A stretch of 64,000 nt of DNA from Escallonia rubra (Eukaryota > Streptophyta > Magnoliopsida > Escalloniales > Escalloniaceae): assembly GCA_033065855.1 (NCBI GenBank), contig JAVXUO010003111.1:44834-108833 (forward strand), written 5' to 3'. This document shows positions 35,988-47,051 of the stretch, in pieces. The notes below the pieces were generated by a model. The model did no database searches and was not told where the DNA came from. It was given only the letters and a program-made list of their open reading frames with translations. Both the position numbers and the translations under genes were made by a program. The number at the start of each line of letters is the position of its first letter. Position 1 is the stretch's first letter.

Positions 35988-36177
35988 TCTACAAGCTTTG
36001 CTACCATTGTTATTTGTTATTAAGTACTAACCCTATCTAATTTTCAATTACAAGTATTAATTAATTAATTTACTACTCTTATTCCTTTGCATTTAGTTAG
36101 ATTTCCTAAATTCTACAAGCTTTGCTACCATTGTTATTTGTTACTAAGTACTAACTCTATCCAATTTTCAATTATAA
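35988..36177. repeat. 124-bp tandem duplication in the hAT leader
   Basis: TCTACAAGCTTTGCTACC and the following sequence recur at 35988 and 36112. The second unit resumes after the MULE, at 37430 (ATTTACTGCTCTTATTCC), showing the MULE inserted after the duplication. Confidence 0.8.
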
Positions 36178-36186
36178 TTATTATTT

Positions 36187-37420
36187 GAATTAAATACACG
36201 TTAGTATCCTGAAACTACCACAAAGTCTCACTTGAGGGTCCCAGAGTTTAATTTTTACACATAAGGGCCCGTAGTTTCAAATTCGCAATAAATAAGGACT
36301 TCCGTCCAAATTTGTAACTTTCTTGACAAAACCGTAAGGGGCAAAATTGTCCGGTCAGATTTTTTTTTTCAAACCCTCGTTTAATCCCACATATTCTTAA
36401 AAAGTATAATCCCATATGTCTGAGGGGGAGAAGCAGTAACGGGGAAACAAAAACAGAGGCCTTTATCACCGCTGATGGGCGTGTATATCGTGGTTGATAT
36501 CGATCGATCGTTGGAGAAGGTGCCACTGCGCGACAGATCTGTGGGTTGGCTTGAACAACCGTTTACTTTTTTGTGTTTTTGGTGACGGCAAGCCGTGGGG
36601 GCAGCGGCGGCGCTGTGTGTGGATCTGGTTCCTTGCCGGCCATCGTGCGTCCTCTATGATAGATCGGTGGGTGCCACCGATCACCGGCAGTGGTTGATTC
36701 GACAGATCCGATGGTCCCCAATGATGTTGCATCAGTTGTTGATTCGTCCACTGTAGTGGCCTGCCAAAACTGGCTACGACGAGTGCATTGTCTCTCTGCC
36801 TCTGTCTCTCCAATTAGATCGTTAACTGCAAATCAAAAAACACTTTTATCTACTTTTCAAAAAACACTCTTATCTGCTTTTCATGGTGCCGACGGCGGTG
36901 ATGTGATGAGATCGGTGCTGGTGGTGATTTCTGATTGACAGTAGCGATACCGAGGTATGGCGGTGGTTCGGCAGTGGTGATGCTGATCTAGTGTGGGCCA
37001 AATCTTTGGTGATGGCAGTGCTGCGATGATGTGGTGGGTGATGCCTTGGTGATTTGGGTGAATTTAGTGGGTTGCAGGTGGTTGTGATTGGGTCTTTACG
37101 TCTCTTTATGTTGCCGTCTTCTTTCTCTCTTTGCCGTTCGGCGGCTACGCTGTCGACTGGTGTGGCTGTTGCAGCCACCGGTGATTTTTTTCTTCTAAAG
37201 AAGAAGAAGGAAGAAGTGAAAAATTAAAAAGAGGAGGAAAAAGAAAATATGACCTGACAATTTTGCCCCTGACGGTTTTGTCAAGAAAGTTACAAATTTG
37301 GATAGAAGTCCTTATTTATTGCGAATTTGAAACTACGGGCCCTTATGTGTAAAAATTAAACTTTGGAACCCTCAAGTGAGACTTTGTGGTAGTTTCAGGG
37401 TACTAACGTGTATTTAACCC
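36187..37420. mobile_element. 1,234-bp MULE with ~170-bp TIRs and perfect 9-bp TSD
   Basis: The left end GAATTAAATACACGTTAG and right end (inwards GGGTTAAATACACGTTAG) start inverted repeats of about 170 bp that stay close to identical to about 36357 and 37254. TTATTATTT flanks both sides (36178-36186, 37421-37429). The interior is GC-richer, with no transposase. The low TIR divergence suggests a fairly recent insertion. Confidence 0.93.
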
Positions 37421-37815
37421 TTATTATTTAATTATTTACTGCTCTTATTCCTTTGCATTTAATTACTCTTACTAGTTTTATTTCTCATTCGAGTAAAAAC
37501 AAATTTAGCATCAAATATGTCTCGATTTTTTAAATCACATAGCAAACGTGGATCATCATCCCAAGCACCATGACCACCACCACCGCAAGCATCACGACCA
37601 CCGACACCACAAGCACTAATCCAAGCACCACCACAACCATTCAATTTTCAACATCCGCCACGAATGAGTACATGTTGTATAGATACCCAAGCCAATTGGG
37701 AATTCTATCAAAACATTCTAGATTTTGAATATACCCCCTCACAAGATATCCTGCATTATAGTCAAGGTCATAGCTCGTTGGAGAAGCTACTACTCCGGGG
37801 CATAACTTTAACCCA

Positions 37816-39984
37816 ATGAGCGGTCATCATGGTGAAGGACCGAACAATCCTGTCGGTAGTCCGCTAGAAGTCCAAAAGGAAAAAAAAAGGAAAGTCGAGT
37901 GTTGGAATCATTTTGATGATGTTATGGTTGACGGTGTTCGAAAAGCTCAATGTAAGTACTGTGGTAAATTATTTTCGTGTGGTAGTGGTAATGAACATCT
38001 TAATAGGCATTACCCTCTCTGTGCACCTAAACAAGGCCATGTCTAACCTAGCCAAACGCAGTTGTCTTTTGAGGCTAAGTTATTTGTTTATAATCAGCAA
38101 GAACAAAGAGACGGTCTTGCTGAATTTGTTATTCACGATGAACAACCTTTTTGTTTTACCGATAATGCTAAGCACTCTAGAAATATGAACATGTACATGC
38201 AATATTTGTACAAAAAAAGTTCATAAAAACACAACTAGATCCGATGCACTTAGACAGTATAATCCTGCTAAAGCACACTTGATTAATTATTTTGATAATT
38301 TTGATGGTAGACTTAGTCTTACTTTTGATGTTTGGAAATCTCCTTTAACTTTTGTTAGTTATGCTTGTGTAACGGCCCATTGGATTGATTCTGATTGGAC
38401 CATGAACAAGAGAATCATCACTTTCGAATTCTTTCCTTATCTGCATAATGCATCTAACATTGCTACTATTAGAATTAATGCATGTACCACTTTTAAAATA
38501 AAGAACAAGATTACAAGATTATGAGTATTAGTTTTGATAATGCTTCTAACAATAAAGCTACTATTTCAGCCTTGAAGGAAAGCCTCCTTCAGTCTGTAGT
38601 TACTGGTGAATTATTTCATGTTCCATGTGTTTGTCATATAATTAATTTAATTGTTCATGAAGGTTTAGCTACTGCAGGAGATATTCTTCTCAAAATGAGG
38701 GTTATGGCAGCGTATATTAATAATTCGGGTCCGAGAACACAATTATTTAAAGCTTTGTGTGTTCAGTATAATTTGTCTTGTAGAAGACCACTTACAGATG
38801 TCGTCCACAGGTGAAACTCCACATATCATATGCTTTTACATGTTTTGGTATATAAAGAAGTGTATACACATTTCCTATTAACCACATTCCCACAAGGCTT
38901 GCCAACTCACGCGAAATAGCAGATGGCTGCACAGCTATCCGAACTTTGCGTTCCATCTGTTCTTGAATAGCTTCTAATTGAGCATGCCATGACGTTGTTA
39001 GGACAAAATCCTTTTCCTCAGGATTCTTTCAATTAGAAATTTATTGGCAAGAGGCCAACGATTACGCGAAAGCACTGTTTCGGTGCGGGCCGCGAGAGTC
39101 GTACCACCCAACCATTTATGCGTTGGAGAGATCGTTAACCTGAAATGGGTGGGGAGAGGGAAGGTCCCTTTTAGAGGTATTTTACACGTCTACAAATTTA
39201 TTATCTGGTACGTACTATCCCACCTCCCATATCGTTGTAGTAGAAATTCTCAAAATAACTACAATGTTTACGAAATGGAGATTTGTAGAACCTTTTCAGG
39301 AAATAATCGAATAGATGGATATTAAGTTTAATAAATATTGGGAGGAATTGCCTACTATTTTTGCTGTAGCCACTTGTTTGGATCCTAGGTTAAAGTTGCA
39401 TGGCGCGAAAGTCTCGATAGTAGAAATATAAAGACTAATGTGCTACGCGGATCAGTACACAACCAACCTTACAACTTATATCAAAATTCCGCTGACGTGT
39501 GCGGACGGGCTATATCGTCGAGCGGTGAAATATATTATGGGTCAAATCTTATCAGCTTTGAACATCTAGTGGCAAGAGAACTAGCAGTGGAAGGTACTTC
39601 TAGTTCTGCAGGTTCGTCTACTTTTTCCTCTTTTAATGAAATTGGTTTATATGCAAATACTAATCATTATTCTTCTTTACCAATGGAAGAGCAGATAAAT
39701 TTTAATTTTTTAACTTTCTAGAAACAAAATGAAAAAGTGTACAAAAATTTATCCCAAATTCCCCGGGATATACTACCGGTGCAACCTCCACGGTTGCTAC
39801 AGAGTCAGCATTTGCAGCGAACGAGTTGGTGTTGGATGACATGAAGAGTCGTCTTAACCCCGAGTCACTCGATTTATGTGTATGTTGGAAGTATTATCTT
39901 GATACGAAATACCGCGAGCAAGATAAATCGATTGATGATAGGAAAATCAGCAATTCGGAGGTCAAAACACTTCCGGATGATTAG
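37816..39984 (+). pseudogene. BED-type hAT transposase pseudogene
   Basis: It opens with a BED zinc finger (37890-38030: WNHFDD, then CKYCGKLF, then HLNRHYPLC). Downstream, in several frames, are FVYNQQEQRDGLAEF, SRNMNMYMQYLYKK, the catalytic-core stretch LSLTFDVWKSPL and SYACVTAHWIDSDW (38300-38400), SISFDNASNN (38524) and PCVCHIINLIV. A Trp codon has become TGA at about 38814 (R-W-NSTYHML expected). The end carries FNKYWEELPTIFAVATCLDPRLKL (about 39326-39395) and the C-terminal dimerisation region STVATESAFAANELV...RLNPESLD (about 39790-39870). Part of the middle (38890-39170) is scrambled. Not functional. Confidence 0.85.
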
Positions 39985-40321
39985 GTAATTTCTTTTTCTT
40001 TTCTCAAGTTTTTAGTATAAATTATTTTCAAAAAAATTAAGTGTGTCTAAAGTAAACTATGCACTTGAGAAAATAGATATTGTTCCTAATGAATCATATA
40101 TATATATATTGTTTATAAGCAGCTGGTCCCAAGCCTAGATAAAAGGATGAGGGCCTATCAGAAAATTTATTTCGTGTGTTAATATTTTCGCAACACAAAA
40201 CAGGAATTAAAAAAAAAAAAAAATCAAGTTTGGGCTTGGTCCTAAAGTTAGAGCCTAGGGCTTGGGCTTGGACAGGGCCTCGATACCCCAACTTTGGACT
40301 CGGCCCGGTTTCCACGGCCCT

Positions 40322-40709
40322 AAGCCCAATTTGGCTTGGGCTTCCTCTTCGGGCCGTTGGTCCCAGGCCTAGTGGCGAATCTACGTTGGCACGAAGGGGC
40401 GCTAATGTACCCCCTCAATTTTTGATGTTTTTTCCATTTAATCTCATTCACTCTCTACGACTTGCCCTACGCCGCCCAAGTCTCTCACCCACTCCCACTC
40501 TCCCAGACCAGCAGAACGCAGAGACCCACTCACCGATGACACAGGACGCTGATAGCGAATGAAGGCCATCTCAGATCTGGAACGACCGAGTGGAGGCATT
40601 GAGTGCCGATTTGTGGGTACCCTTCGTTTTTTGCATCAAATCCTAGTTTGGTTTTTGTTTTTTCTTATTTTCTGAAGCAATCAAGATTGAATTTTTTTGG
40701 TGGGTTTTG
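40322..40709. other. spacer with a possible hAT terminus
   Basis: TAGTGGCGAATCTACG at about 40371 resembles the CAGTGGCGGA-type terminus of the hAT family seen at 11950 and 28654, facing right, but no partner end was found. About 40430-40700 reads like the untranslated leader of the pseudo-exon that follows. Confidence 0.4.
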
Positions 40710-40908
40710 ATGGCTCACCCGAGTAGAAGGTGAAGTTATGGGGTTGTGAGGCTTGTCTTGTTTGTGGTCAATGTGGTGGGGTTGTTCTTGATTGGTTACA
40801 TTGTGGGACTACCCTTTTTCTAGCACTCCAACGGAAATTTAACTGCAAGGGAATGTCCTTCATGTGCTTGTGACTGCTCTTCTCAAATCAGCCTCTTGCT
40901 CCCTTTAG
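40710..40908 (+). pseudogene. DUF1068-family exon 1 pseudogene
   Basis: From the ATG at 40710 one continuous frame reads MAHPSRR, stop, then GVVRLVLFVVNVVGLFLIGY (a membrane anchor), IVGLPFF, stop, H, then ECPSCACDCSSQISLLLPL, ending at a GTGAGT donor at about 40909. This is the N-terminal exon of the plant DUF1068 proteins (hydrophobic anchor, I-G-PLYW, CPPC-CDC motif). The two in-frame stops (TGA at codon 8; TAG where the family has Trp) disable it. No later exon was recognised. Confidence 0.75.
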
Positions 40909-41739
40909 GTGAGTTTGTTTCTAATCGTTTGCAACTGTCAAGTAAGGAAAAGTTTCATGCCTTCCAGTTTCAAGCACGCACGTTAAGTAGTTCATGAAGT
41001 GTTGGTGCTCTGTGAGATGATGTCTGTAATGTTTCACTTATCCCCTTCCTCTCCCCTCCTCATTTTCCTTTTGCTAAATTGCTTAAACATTAAATATAGT
41101 AATGTAGACAAGGCACTATCAGCCTATCGAAAATATGTTGTACTTCTCGACTGATTAGGTTTACTTGAGAGGAAACTCAATGTCAATTTTTACTTAAACT
41201 AGGATTTAAAATCCTAGACTGAATTAGGAGTAAGTTTATGGCTGAAGTGAATTTGTTAGGAGAAATGGAGAACTGTTTTTATGTATACGGCATGTGCCTG
41301 TTAATTTGCTAGCCAACAGTTAAATTCTTAGTGGAATCTGCATAATGTTTTGTAACAAGTAACCATTAGAAAACTTGTATTCAGGGAGCATGGATACGAG
41401 AGATTTTCTCGTTGCCTTTGGTTAAAGTTGTCGAAATGCATACATAACAGGCTTGATGAGGATATATTAGAGTGGGCATAATTTGGTAATCTGCAAAGAT
41501 CTAAAGGAAGCCCATGTTAGAAGGACAAATATTATCTAAACAGTACAATATAGGGAAACAAGGCTATGGCGATGGCTAATGCCCTAGAGCTTCAAAGACT
41601 TTATTTCGAGCTTGTTGCCATATCAGTCACCCTGTAGCAACAGCTCTAAGATCTGTAGCTGTGGTTATGTCCGTCACTAATTCGACACTCAAAAGTCTAC
41701 AAAATGGCCTTTCGAGCCACAGGCTACGTGCTGCATCGA

Positions 41740-41741
<2 letters not shown>
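40909..41741. other. unassigned DNA before the (TA)n target
   Basis: No ORF, exon or repeat was recognised in about 830 bp. It follows the DUF1068 donor site and could be its decayed first intron. Confidence 0.4.

Positions 41742-41797
<56 letters not shown>
41742..41797. repeat. (TA)n microsatellite, left flank of giant MULE 1
   Basis: About 28 TA units, directly abutting the GGGAG terminus of the element that follows. It acts as the left target flank; the right flank at 59044-59080 is also (TA)n. Confidence 0.9.
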
Positions 41798-41799
<2 letters not shown>

Positions 41800-42065
41800 G
41801 AGTTAGCAAAATAGGAGAAGTTGCAAGCGCGATCTGACCGTCCATCTTGAAAGATGGACGGCCCAGATCGCGCCTTTTTAAAAAACTGTCAGTCGTCCGC
41901 CATACAGTAACGCGGACGGTTTTTTTTTTACCTTTTTGCTCCTTCGCGCCTGTCCGCTACACTGTATGGCGGAGGACATTAAAGTCCTGATGGGAGACAG
42001 CAAAAAGACGTTCGCGATACAGTGTAACAGACATCCTCTAGGCTGACACCTGTCAGGGCCTATCC
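41798..42065. repeat. left terminal inverted repeat of giant MULE 1
   Basis: Pairs with the inverse of 58750-59043. It includes an internal inverted pair (CCGTCCATCTT and AAGATGGACGG) that can fold, and palindromes of the element family at 41895-41917 and 41952-41974. Confidence 0.85.
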
Positions 42066-42205
42066 CGTCGAAAGGGAAGAGAGTCTCTTGTCAGGTCCTG
42101 ATGGGAGACAGCAAAAAGACGTCCGCGATACTGTGTAGCGGACGTCCCCTAGGCTGACACCTGTCAGGGCCTGTCCCGTCGAAAGGGAAGAGAGTCTCTT
42201 GTCAG
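41984..42205. repeat. 111-bp direct duplication at the inner edge of the left TIR
   Basis: The segment starting GTCCTGATGGGAGACAGC occurs at 41984 and at 42095. Each copy contains one diverged palindrome and ends near CTCTTGTCAG. The right TIR has only one copy. Confidence 0.85.
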
Positions 42206-42765
42206 GTCTTTATTTCTGCACGTGTCAGTGTTGGGAATAATTTTTGCTATACAGTATCGCGGACATTACTTCCCATATACCCCAGAGTTCCCTAATTCTC
42301 AGCTCTTTCGGCAAAATTTTCTTCTCCTTCGGATTCACTTGCTTCCATTTTCGGCTGCCCTCAAGCTTCGAGTAACACTTGCTTCAATCTTCAGTCAAGC
42401 AAGGTTAGTTTCTGATCTCAAATATTTTCTGGGCAGATTGACTGATGAAGTATATATATTTTTTTTGGACAAAAAAGTATAGATTTTTTATGATGTTCTA
42501 GAAATTTGTCACTTTATTCATAAACTTGTGATGTTCTAGAAATTAATTTGGTAAGTTTAAAGAAGTTCATTGTAGTTAGGTTTGATTTTTTTGAAGTGAG
42601 CTAACTTCGGCACATGTATCCGATTTAAATTCGAATCTTTTGAGATACGTTTGTTGTATTTTGGCATGATAAATTTGTCTATTTATCTTAGTAATTTTAA
42701 TTTGTTATGTTCAATAAATCTATAATTAGCAAAATGGGAGACTTTTGAGATTATGTATATGGTAT

Positions 42766-44225
42766 TGTTAGCCATATGGTTGGATAACCTAGGCCTACAT
42801 CTTGTTTTGATGATAACTACACATTGATTATGTTCTAATGTGTGCTTTGAGTGTATTCTTAGTAGGTATATACATGCACACTCATGAAGACACATTTGAG
42901 AAGTTGGATAGATGGATTAAAGCCAAAGAAGCTTAAAGCTATGGTGACATGCTATGGAAGCTTCATCAAGTCCAATGTCAAAGAGCAAGAAAGAATGCAT
43001 CGGCTAAGTTACTATCGATTATAATTGATCTTTCCTATTATGTAACTAGTCTTGGTTTGATGCTTGGATAGATAACTATTACCTAAAAAGACCTTAGGAC
43101 ACCTTGTGCATTGCATGTGAGTTCATAACCTTTCACACGAGTGTGGTTCTTGAAAATGAGTGCACTTTGGAGCTCACTCAGATTTTCTCAAAACTGTTTT
43201 TGGTGCTAATCTTTTCATATCTTGATAAAACTTTTCATTAGCTTTCCAACGCAAAAAACGGCACCTTAATCCGATTTTTCTAGTGAAAGTTATGCCCACA
43301 ATAGGAAAGGGGGTTCCGTGAGGCAGCCGATAGGCAGTAGGGTATTACAGTCGACTGTAATTGAATAGAGTCGACTGCATTGGTCAATGCAGTCGACTGC
43401 ATTGGTCAAACTTCAGTTCCAACGGCTATTTCCGAGGACAAAACTCCAACGGCTATTTTTGAGGGATTACAGTCGACTGCATTGGTTACAGTCGACTGCA
43501 ATGGCAGTTTTGGCCATATTATGCCTAACGGCTATATTTGATCTCTTCTCTATATAAATGATTTTGGGCTTCATTATACATCATGGAAATCACATTCTAA
43601 GCCTACATTCATTAGAGAAGCATCAAGGCTCATAGATTAAACTTTTCTCTCTTCATCTTCATGATTTTACATCATTAAAGAGAGCATCTTTGTGAGCAAT
43701 TCTTTGATTGAGAGTGAGCATCCTTCAAGTCATCAATTCTCTCATCTCTCTATTGCACTAGAGCTTCATTTGTACTCATTTCCTTTCAAGAGGGTTTCTT
43801 TGTACACATTTGATCTTTGTAAAAGGATTGTGATCAAGGCTTGGGTTTGTCAAGTCTTGGGTGAGCTTTGTGGATTCAAGGCTTGTGCTTGGTGTGGGGA
43901 TATCACCAAGTGTTGTAAGGGTTTTGATCTTGACCCGGAAGAAGATTGTTGCTAGTGGATTCTAGTGCTCTTGCAAGGGACTTCCTTGAAGAGGTGGATG
44001 TAGGCTTGAGGGTATATCAAGCCGAACCATTTAAATCTCCTTGTCAAGTATCTCTAACTCAATCTCTTTACTTATTGCTCTTTAATTGTTTGAGATTGTT
44101 TAGTTAGCATCTTCATTGAAGTATTACTTGGTTTGTTTGAGATTTATGATTGTGCTTAGTTTAAATTCCCCATTATATTTCAAAAACCCTATTCACCCCC
44201 CTCTAGGGTTGTTTTATTGGTTTCA
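42766..44225 (+). repeat. 5' LTR of the Sirevirus-like element
   Basis: 1,460 bp, TG...CA ends. Contains the TATA box at 43551 and five AGTCGACT palindromes upstream of it. An 87-codon ORF at 43692-43955 is repeated in the other LTR but has no family resemblance, so I do not call it a gene. Confidence 0.95.
43349..43557 (+). promoter_or_regulatory. LTR promoter: five AGTCGACT palindromes plus TATA box
   Basis: AGTCGACT occurs at 43349, 43369, 43391, 43471 and 43490, and AACGGCTAT three times (about 43418, 43448 and 43527). The TATA box TATATAA is at 43551-43557. Clustered palindromic motifs 50-200 bp before a TATA box look like an enhancer; the binding factor is unknown. The cluster is preserved in the 3' LTR at 47635-47783. 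Confidence 0.6.
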
Positions 44226-44227
44226 AG

Positions 44228-44240
44228 TGGTATCAGAGCC
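44228..44240 (+). other. primer-binding site, initiator tRNA-Met
   Basis: TGGTATCAGAGCC begins two bases after the 5' LTR and is the usual plant Copia primer site complementary to tRNA-iMet. Confidence 0.9.
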
Positions 44241-44284
44241 TCGGCTCTTGATTTTTTGGTTAACACCTAGAGAGTTAAAAGATC

Positions 44285-45997
44285 ATGGGGTTTCCTAGTC
44301 TTGAGGGGAGTTCTATTACTAGGCCTCCACTTTTTGATGGGTCTTCATATAGTATATGGAAAATTAAGATGCGAGTATTTTTAGAATCTTTAGATTATGA
44401 AATGTGGGGAATTGTTGAAGATGGCCCTTATGTTCCAACCAAGAGGATTAGGAATAAGCTTGTGCCAAAGGAGAAATCCGAATTTAATGACTATGATAGA
44501 AATATGCTTTGCATGAATTCTAGAGCTAAGAATTGTCTTGTTTGTGCTCTAAACGCCAATGAACTCAATCGAGTTATTGCGTGTGATTCGGCTAAGAGTA
44601 TGTGGGATACACTTCAAGTCACTCATGAAGGGACTTCTCTTCTAAGAGATTCAAAGATGAATTTATGGCATAGAGAATATGAATTGTTTCAAATATTTTC
44701 CGATGAATCTATTATGGAAATGAATTTTCGTTTCATTAAAATTGTTAATACTTTGAAACAATTAGGAAAAGATTTCTCTAACGGTGATCTTGTGAGAAAG
44801 GTAATTAGGTCATTACCTAGAGAATGGAATGCAAAAATCACCGCACTTCAAGAATCAAAGGATTTTAATACCTTCCCGTTTGATGAATTAATTTGCTCAT
44901 TGATGACCTATGAAATGCAACTCGAATCATCCGGGCAAAAAGTTCCAAAGAAGAAGAAGAAGTGCATTGCTCTTAAAGCTTCATCAATGATGGATCAATC
45001 TTCAAGTGAAGAGGAAGAAGACTTGAATAACAAGGAGATAAACATACTTGCAAAGGAATTCAATGAGTTTCTCAAACTAAAGAAAGTTGGAAACTCACAC
45101 AAGAGCAAGAATGATTCAAGTGTAGAGATTACCTCATGGGAGAATAAGAAGAAGAAAGGGTCAAGAAAGAAGCACTCCATAAAGAGATCAATCGAAGCCA
45201 TTATTTGGAGCGATAATGACTCAAGTGGAGATGAATGTGGTGATTTCGATGATAGAGATTCAAATCTATGCTTCATGGCTCAAAAAGAAAATGAGGTAAA
45301 TTCTTCATATAGTGATAGTGATAGCAATTTTTCCAATGATGATATTTATGATGCTTACGCTCTTTTATACGAAGAATCCATGAAATTAGCCAAGAAAAAT
45401 TGTGCTTTGAAAAAACAAGTGCGTACGATTTCAAAAGAGCTAGATGACTTAAAAAGTGAAAATAATGAGTTGCATGCCAAGAATGAATGCATAACTAGCC
45501 ATTTATATGTGGAGAATGTGAATAATGATTTGGTTGAATTAATTGTTAACACTCCTAGCTCAAAACAAATCTCTTCCAAAACTTTGGCTTTAGAAAAACA
45601 AAATGAAGATTTACAAGTTGAGATTTGTGATTTAAGAAAATGTCTTGAAAAATTTGTTGATGGTCAAAACAATTTGGATGTCATGCTTGGACGCCAAAGA
45701 ATTGGCCTAAACAAAGGTGGTCTTGGATTAGATCCCATGGCCATGCCTCCTAAAGTTTTGCACCAACAAGCTAGGTTGAATATTCTTACAAAACGACCAA
45801 AGAACTATTGCACCCCATTTACACATTGTGGTTGGTGCAACAAGAAAGGACATATGACTAGTTATTGTCCTTGTAGAATTGTTTATGTTGGTTGTGTAAA
45901 GAAAATGTGGGTTGTTAAAGAATTTCATAATGTTGCTAAGACTAACACTCATGGACCCAAGAAAATGTGGGTACCAAAAGTTAGACCTAAATTGTAA
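44285..45997 (+). CDS. gag: Copia gag polyprotein (UBN2/DUF4219 type), no pol
   Basis: 570 codons starting MGFPSLEGSS. The N-terminal gag region has PPLFDGSSYSIWKIKM and FLESLDYEMWGIVEDG (DUF4219/UBN2 type), followed by SMWDTLQVTHEGT, VIRSLPREWNAKITAL and SLMTYEMQLES, a Lys/Ser/Glu-rich middle, and a coiled-coil region about residues 365-465. A zinc knuckle CGWCNKKGHMTSYC (CX2CX4HX4C) sits at about residues 515-530. The frame ends at 45997 with no protease after it; Sirevirus gag-pol would continue. Intact as gag, so it could form particles and package its own RNA. Confidence 0.9.
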   Translation: MGFPSLEGSSITRPPLFDGSSYSIWKIKMRVFLESLDYEMWGIVEDGPYVPTKRIRNKLVPKEKSEFNDYDRNMLCMNSRAKNCLVCALNANELNRVIACDSAKSMWDTLQVTHEGTSLLRDSKMNLWHREYELFQIFSDESIMEMNFRFIKIVNTLKQLGKDFSNGDLVRKVIRSLPREWNAKITALQESKDFNTFPFDELICSLMTYEMQLESSGQKVPKKKKKCIALKASSMMDQSSSEEEEDLNNKEINILAKEFNEFLKLKKVGNSHKSKNDSSVEITSWENKKKKGSRKKHSIKRSIEAIIWSDNDSSGDECGDFDDRDSNLCFMAQKENEVNSSYSDSDSNFSNDDIYDAYALLYEESMKLAKKNCALKKQVRTISKELDDLKSENNELHAKNECITSHLYVENVNNDLVELIVNTPSSKQISSKTLALEKQNEDLQVEICDLRKCLEKFVDGQNNLDVMLGRQRIGLNKGGLGLDPMAMPPKVLHQQARLNILTKRPKNYCTPFTHCGWCNKKGHMTSYCPCRIVYVGCVKKMWVVKEFHNVAKTNTHGPKKMWVPKVRPKL

Positions 45998-46079
45998 TTG
46001 TAGGTTGTTCAAGGTAAAGGCAAATAGCAACAAGGAGAAGGCTCCAAGAAAATTTTGAGAAGGAGGAGCAAAAAGCTAA

Positions 46080-47051
46080 ATCTTAAGGGGGAGTAAGCAT
46101 TCCGAGATTGGACATGCTACTTCAAATGAGGAGAGCCTCAAAGCTTGTCAAGAAAATGGACTTCAAGAATGATCACTCATGAGCTCAATTCCTTGGTAAT
46201 TCACCAAGAGGGTAAAACTTAATGATCTTCTCAACATTGTGCTATGTGCTAAACTTATATGTTATCAAGTATGCTTAAATTGTCAAATCTATAAATAGCT
46301 TGCTTGTTGAGAATTAATGTGAACCTTGCCGATGAATGGTCTTCTTGCACTTATATTGAAAATATTGATCGTTGATGACCATTATTCCCTTTGTGAAAAT
46401 TCCATGTTGAAATTATGTCATCTTAATGCTTCACAATGCAATTCATACACACACCCCTTTTGGTAATGCCAAAAAGGGAATATGACTCGGTTAGACATTC
46501 AGTTGTGTTTGTTTGATATTGTTGGCATGCATTGATTGAGGGGGAGCATACATTATGATGGAATATGCATAAGATAACTTGATAGGGGGAGCTTACATGC
46601 TTGAATCATATACTATCTTGTTACTCTTGAAATATGCATAAAATAGAAGAGATTATTGAGCTACATTGCATATCTTTCATTGGATCATGAAGGAACTCTT
46701 GATGTCATCAGTATGAGTTCATGAGTTATATGCACTTCACGCCATTATCTTGCTTATAACTATCTCTTCACACATGCATCTCTTTGTTGATGACAAAGGG
46801 GGAGAAATAATCTTAATTCTATATGCTATGTGATTGTGTGTTTTGAGAGAACATTAGAGGAAAAGCATATCTTGTTTTAGCTAGGGAAGCTAGCTACAAG
46901 CTTAATTGCTATATGAGATAAATTGACATATCTTGAGTATACAAGCAATGATTGAGTGTTCTATGTGAGATTGTTGTGCTTAATTGACTATCATATGATA
47001 CATCTTACCCTATATAGAATCAATGTTTGTCATCATCAAAAAGGGGGAGAT
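46080..47051 (+). other. multiple polypurine tracts of the Sirevirus-like element
   Basis: Between gag and the 3' LTR there is no coding frame, but GGGGGA tracts recur: TAAGGGGGAGTAAG (about 46084), GAGGGGGAGC (46539), ATAGGGGGAGC (46583), AAAGGGGGAGAAA (46797) and AAAAGGGGGAGA abutting the 3' LTR (47040-47051). The last is the functional plus-strand primer site. Repeated polypurine tracts are a known mark of Sireviruses. Confidence 0.75.

Larger units (their letters stand above)
35858..40321 (+). mobile_element. second hAT relic (Ac/BED-type), ends degraded
   Basis: The body is defined by its transposase pseudogene (37816-39984) and by typical hAT subterminal DNA: CAACAACTAGCTATAAACGACTAG at the left and purine/pyrimidine GGGCTTGG blocks at the right, ending CCACGGCCCTA near 40321. 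The left terminus is not recognisable, and no 8-bp duplication was found, so limits are approximate. A MULE (36187-37420) lies in its 5' part. Confidence 0.6.

Noticed and set aside
35858-40321. Exact ends and TSD for the second hAT element
   Set aside because: CCACGGCCCTA near 40321 looks like a right end, but no matching left terminus or 8-bp duplication could be found, so I give only approximate limits.
43692-43955. 87-codon Cys-rich ORF present in both LTRs (also 47978-48241)
   Set aside because: It is preserved only because the LTRs are nearly identical. It has no family resemblance and lies in the transcribed leader region.
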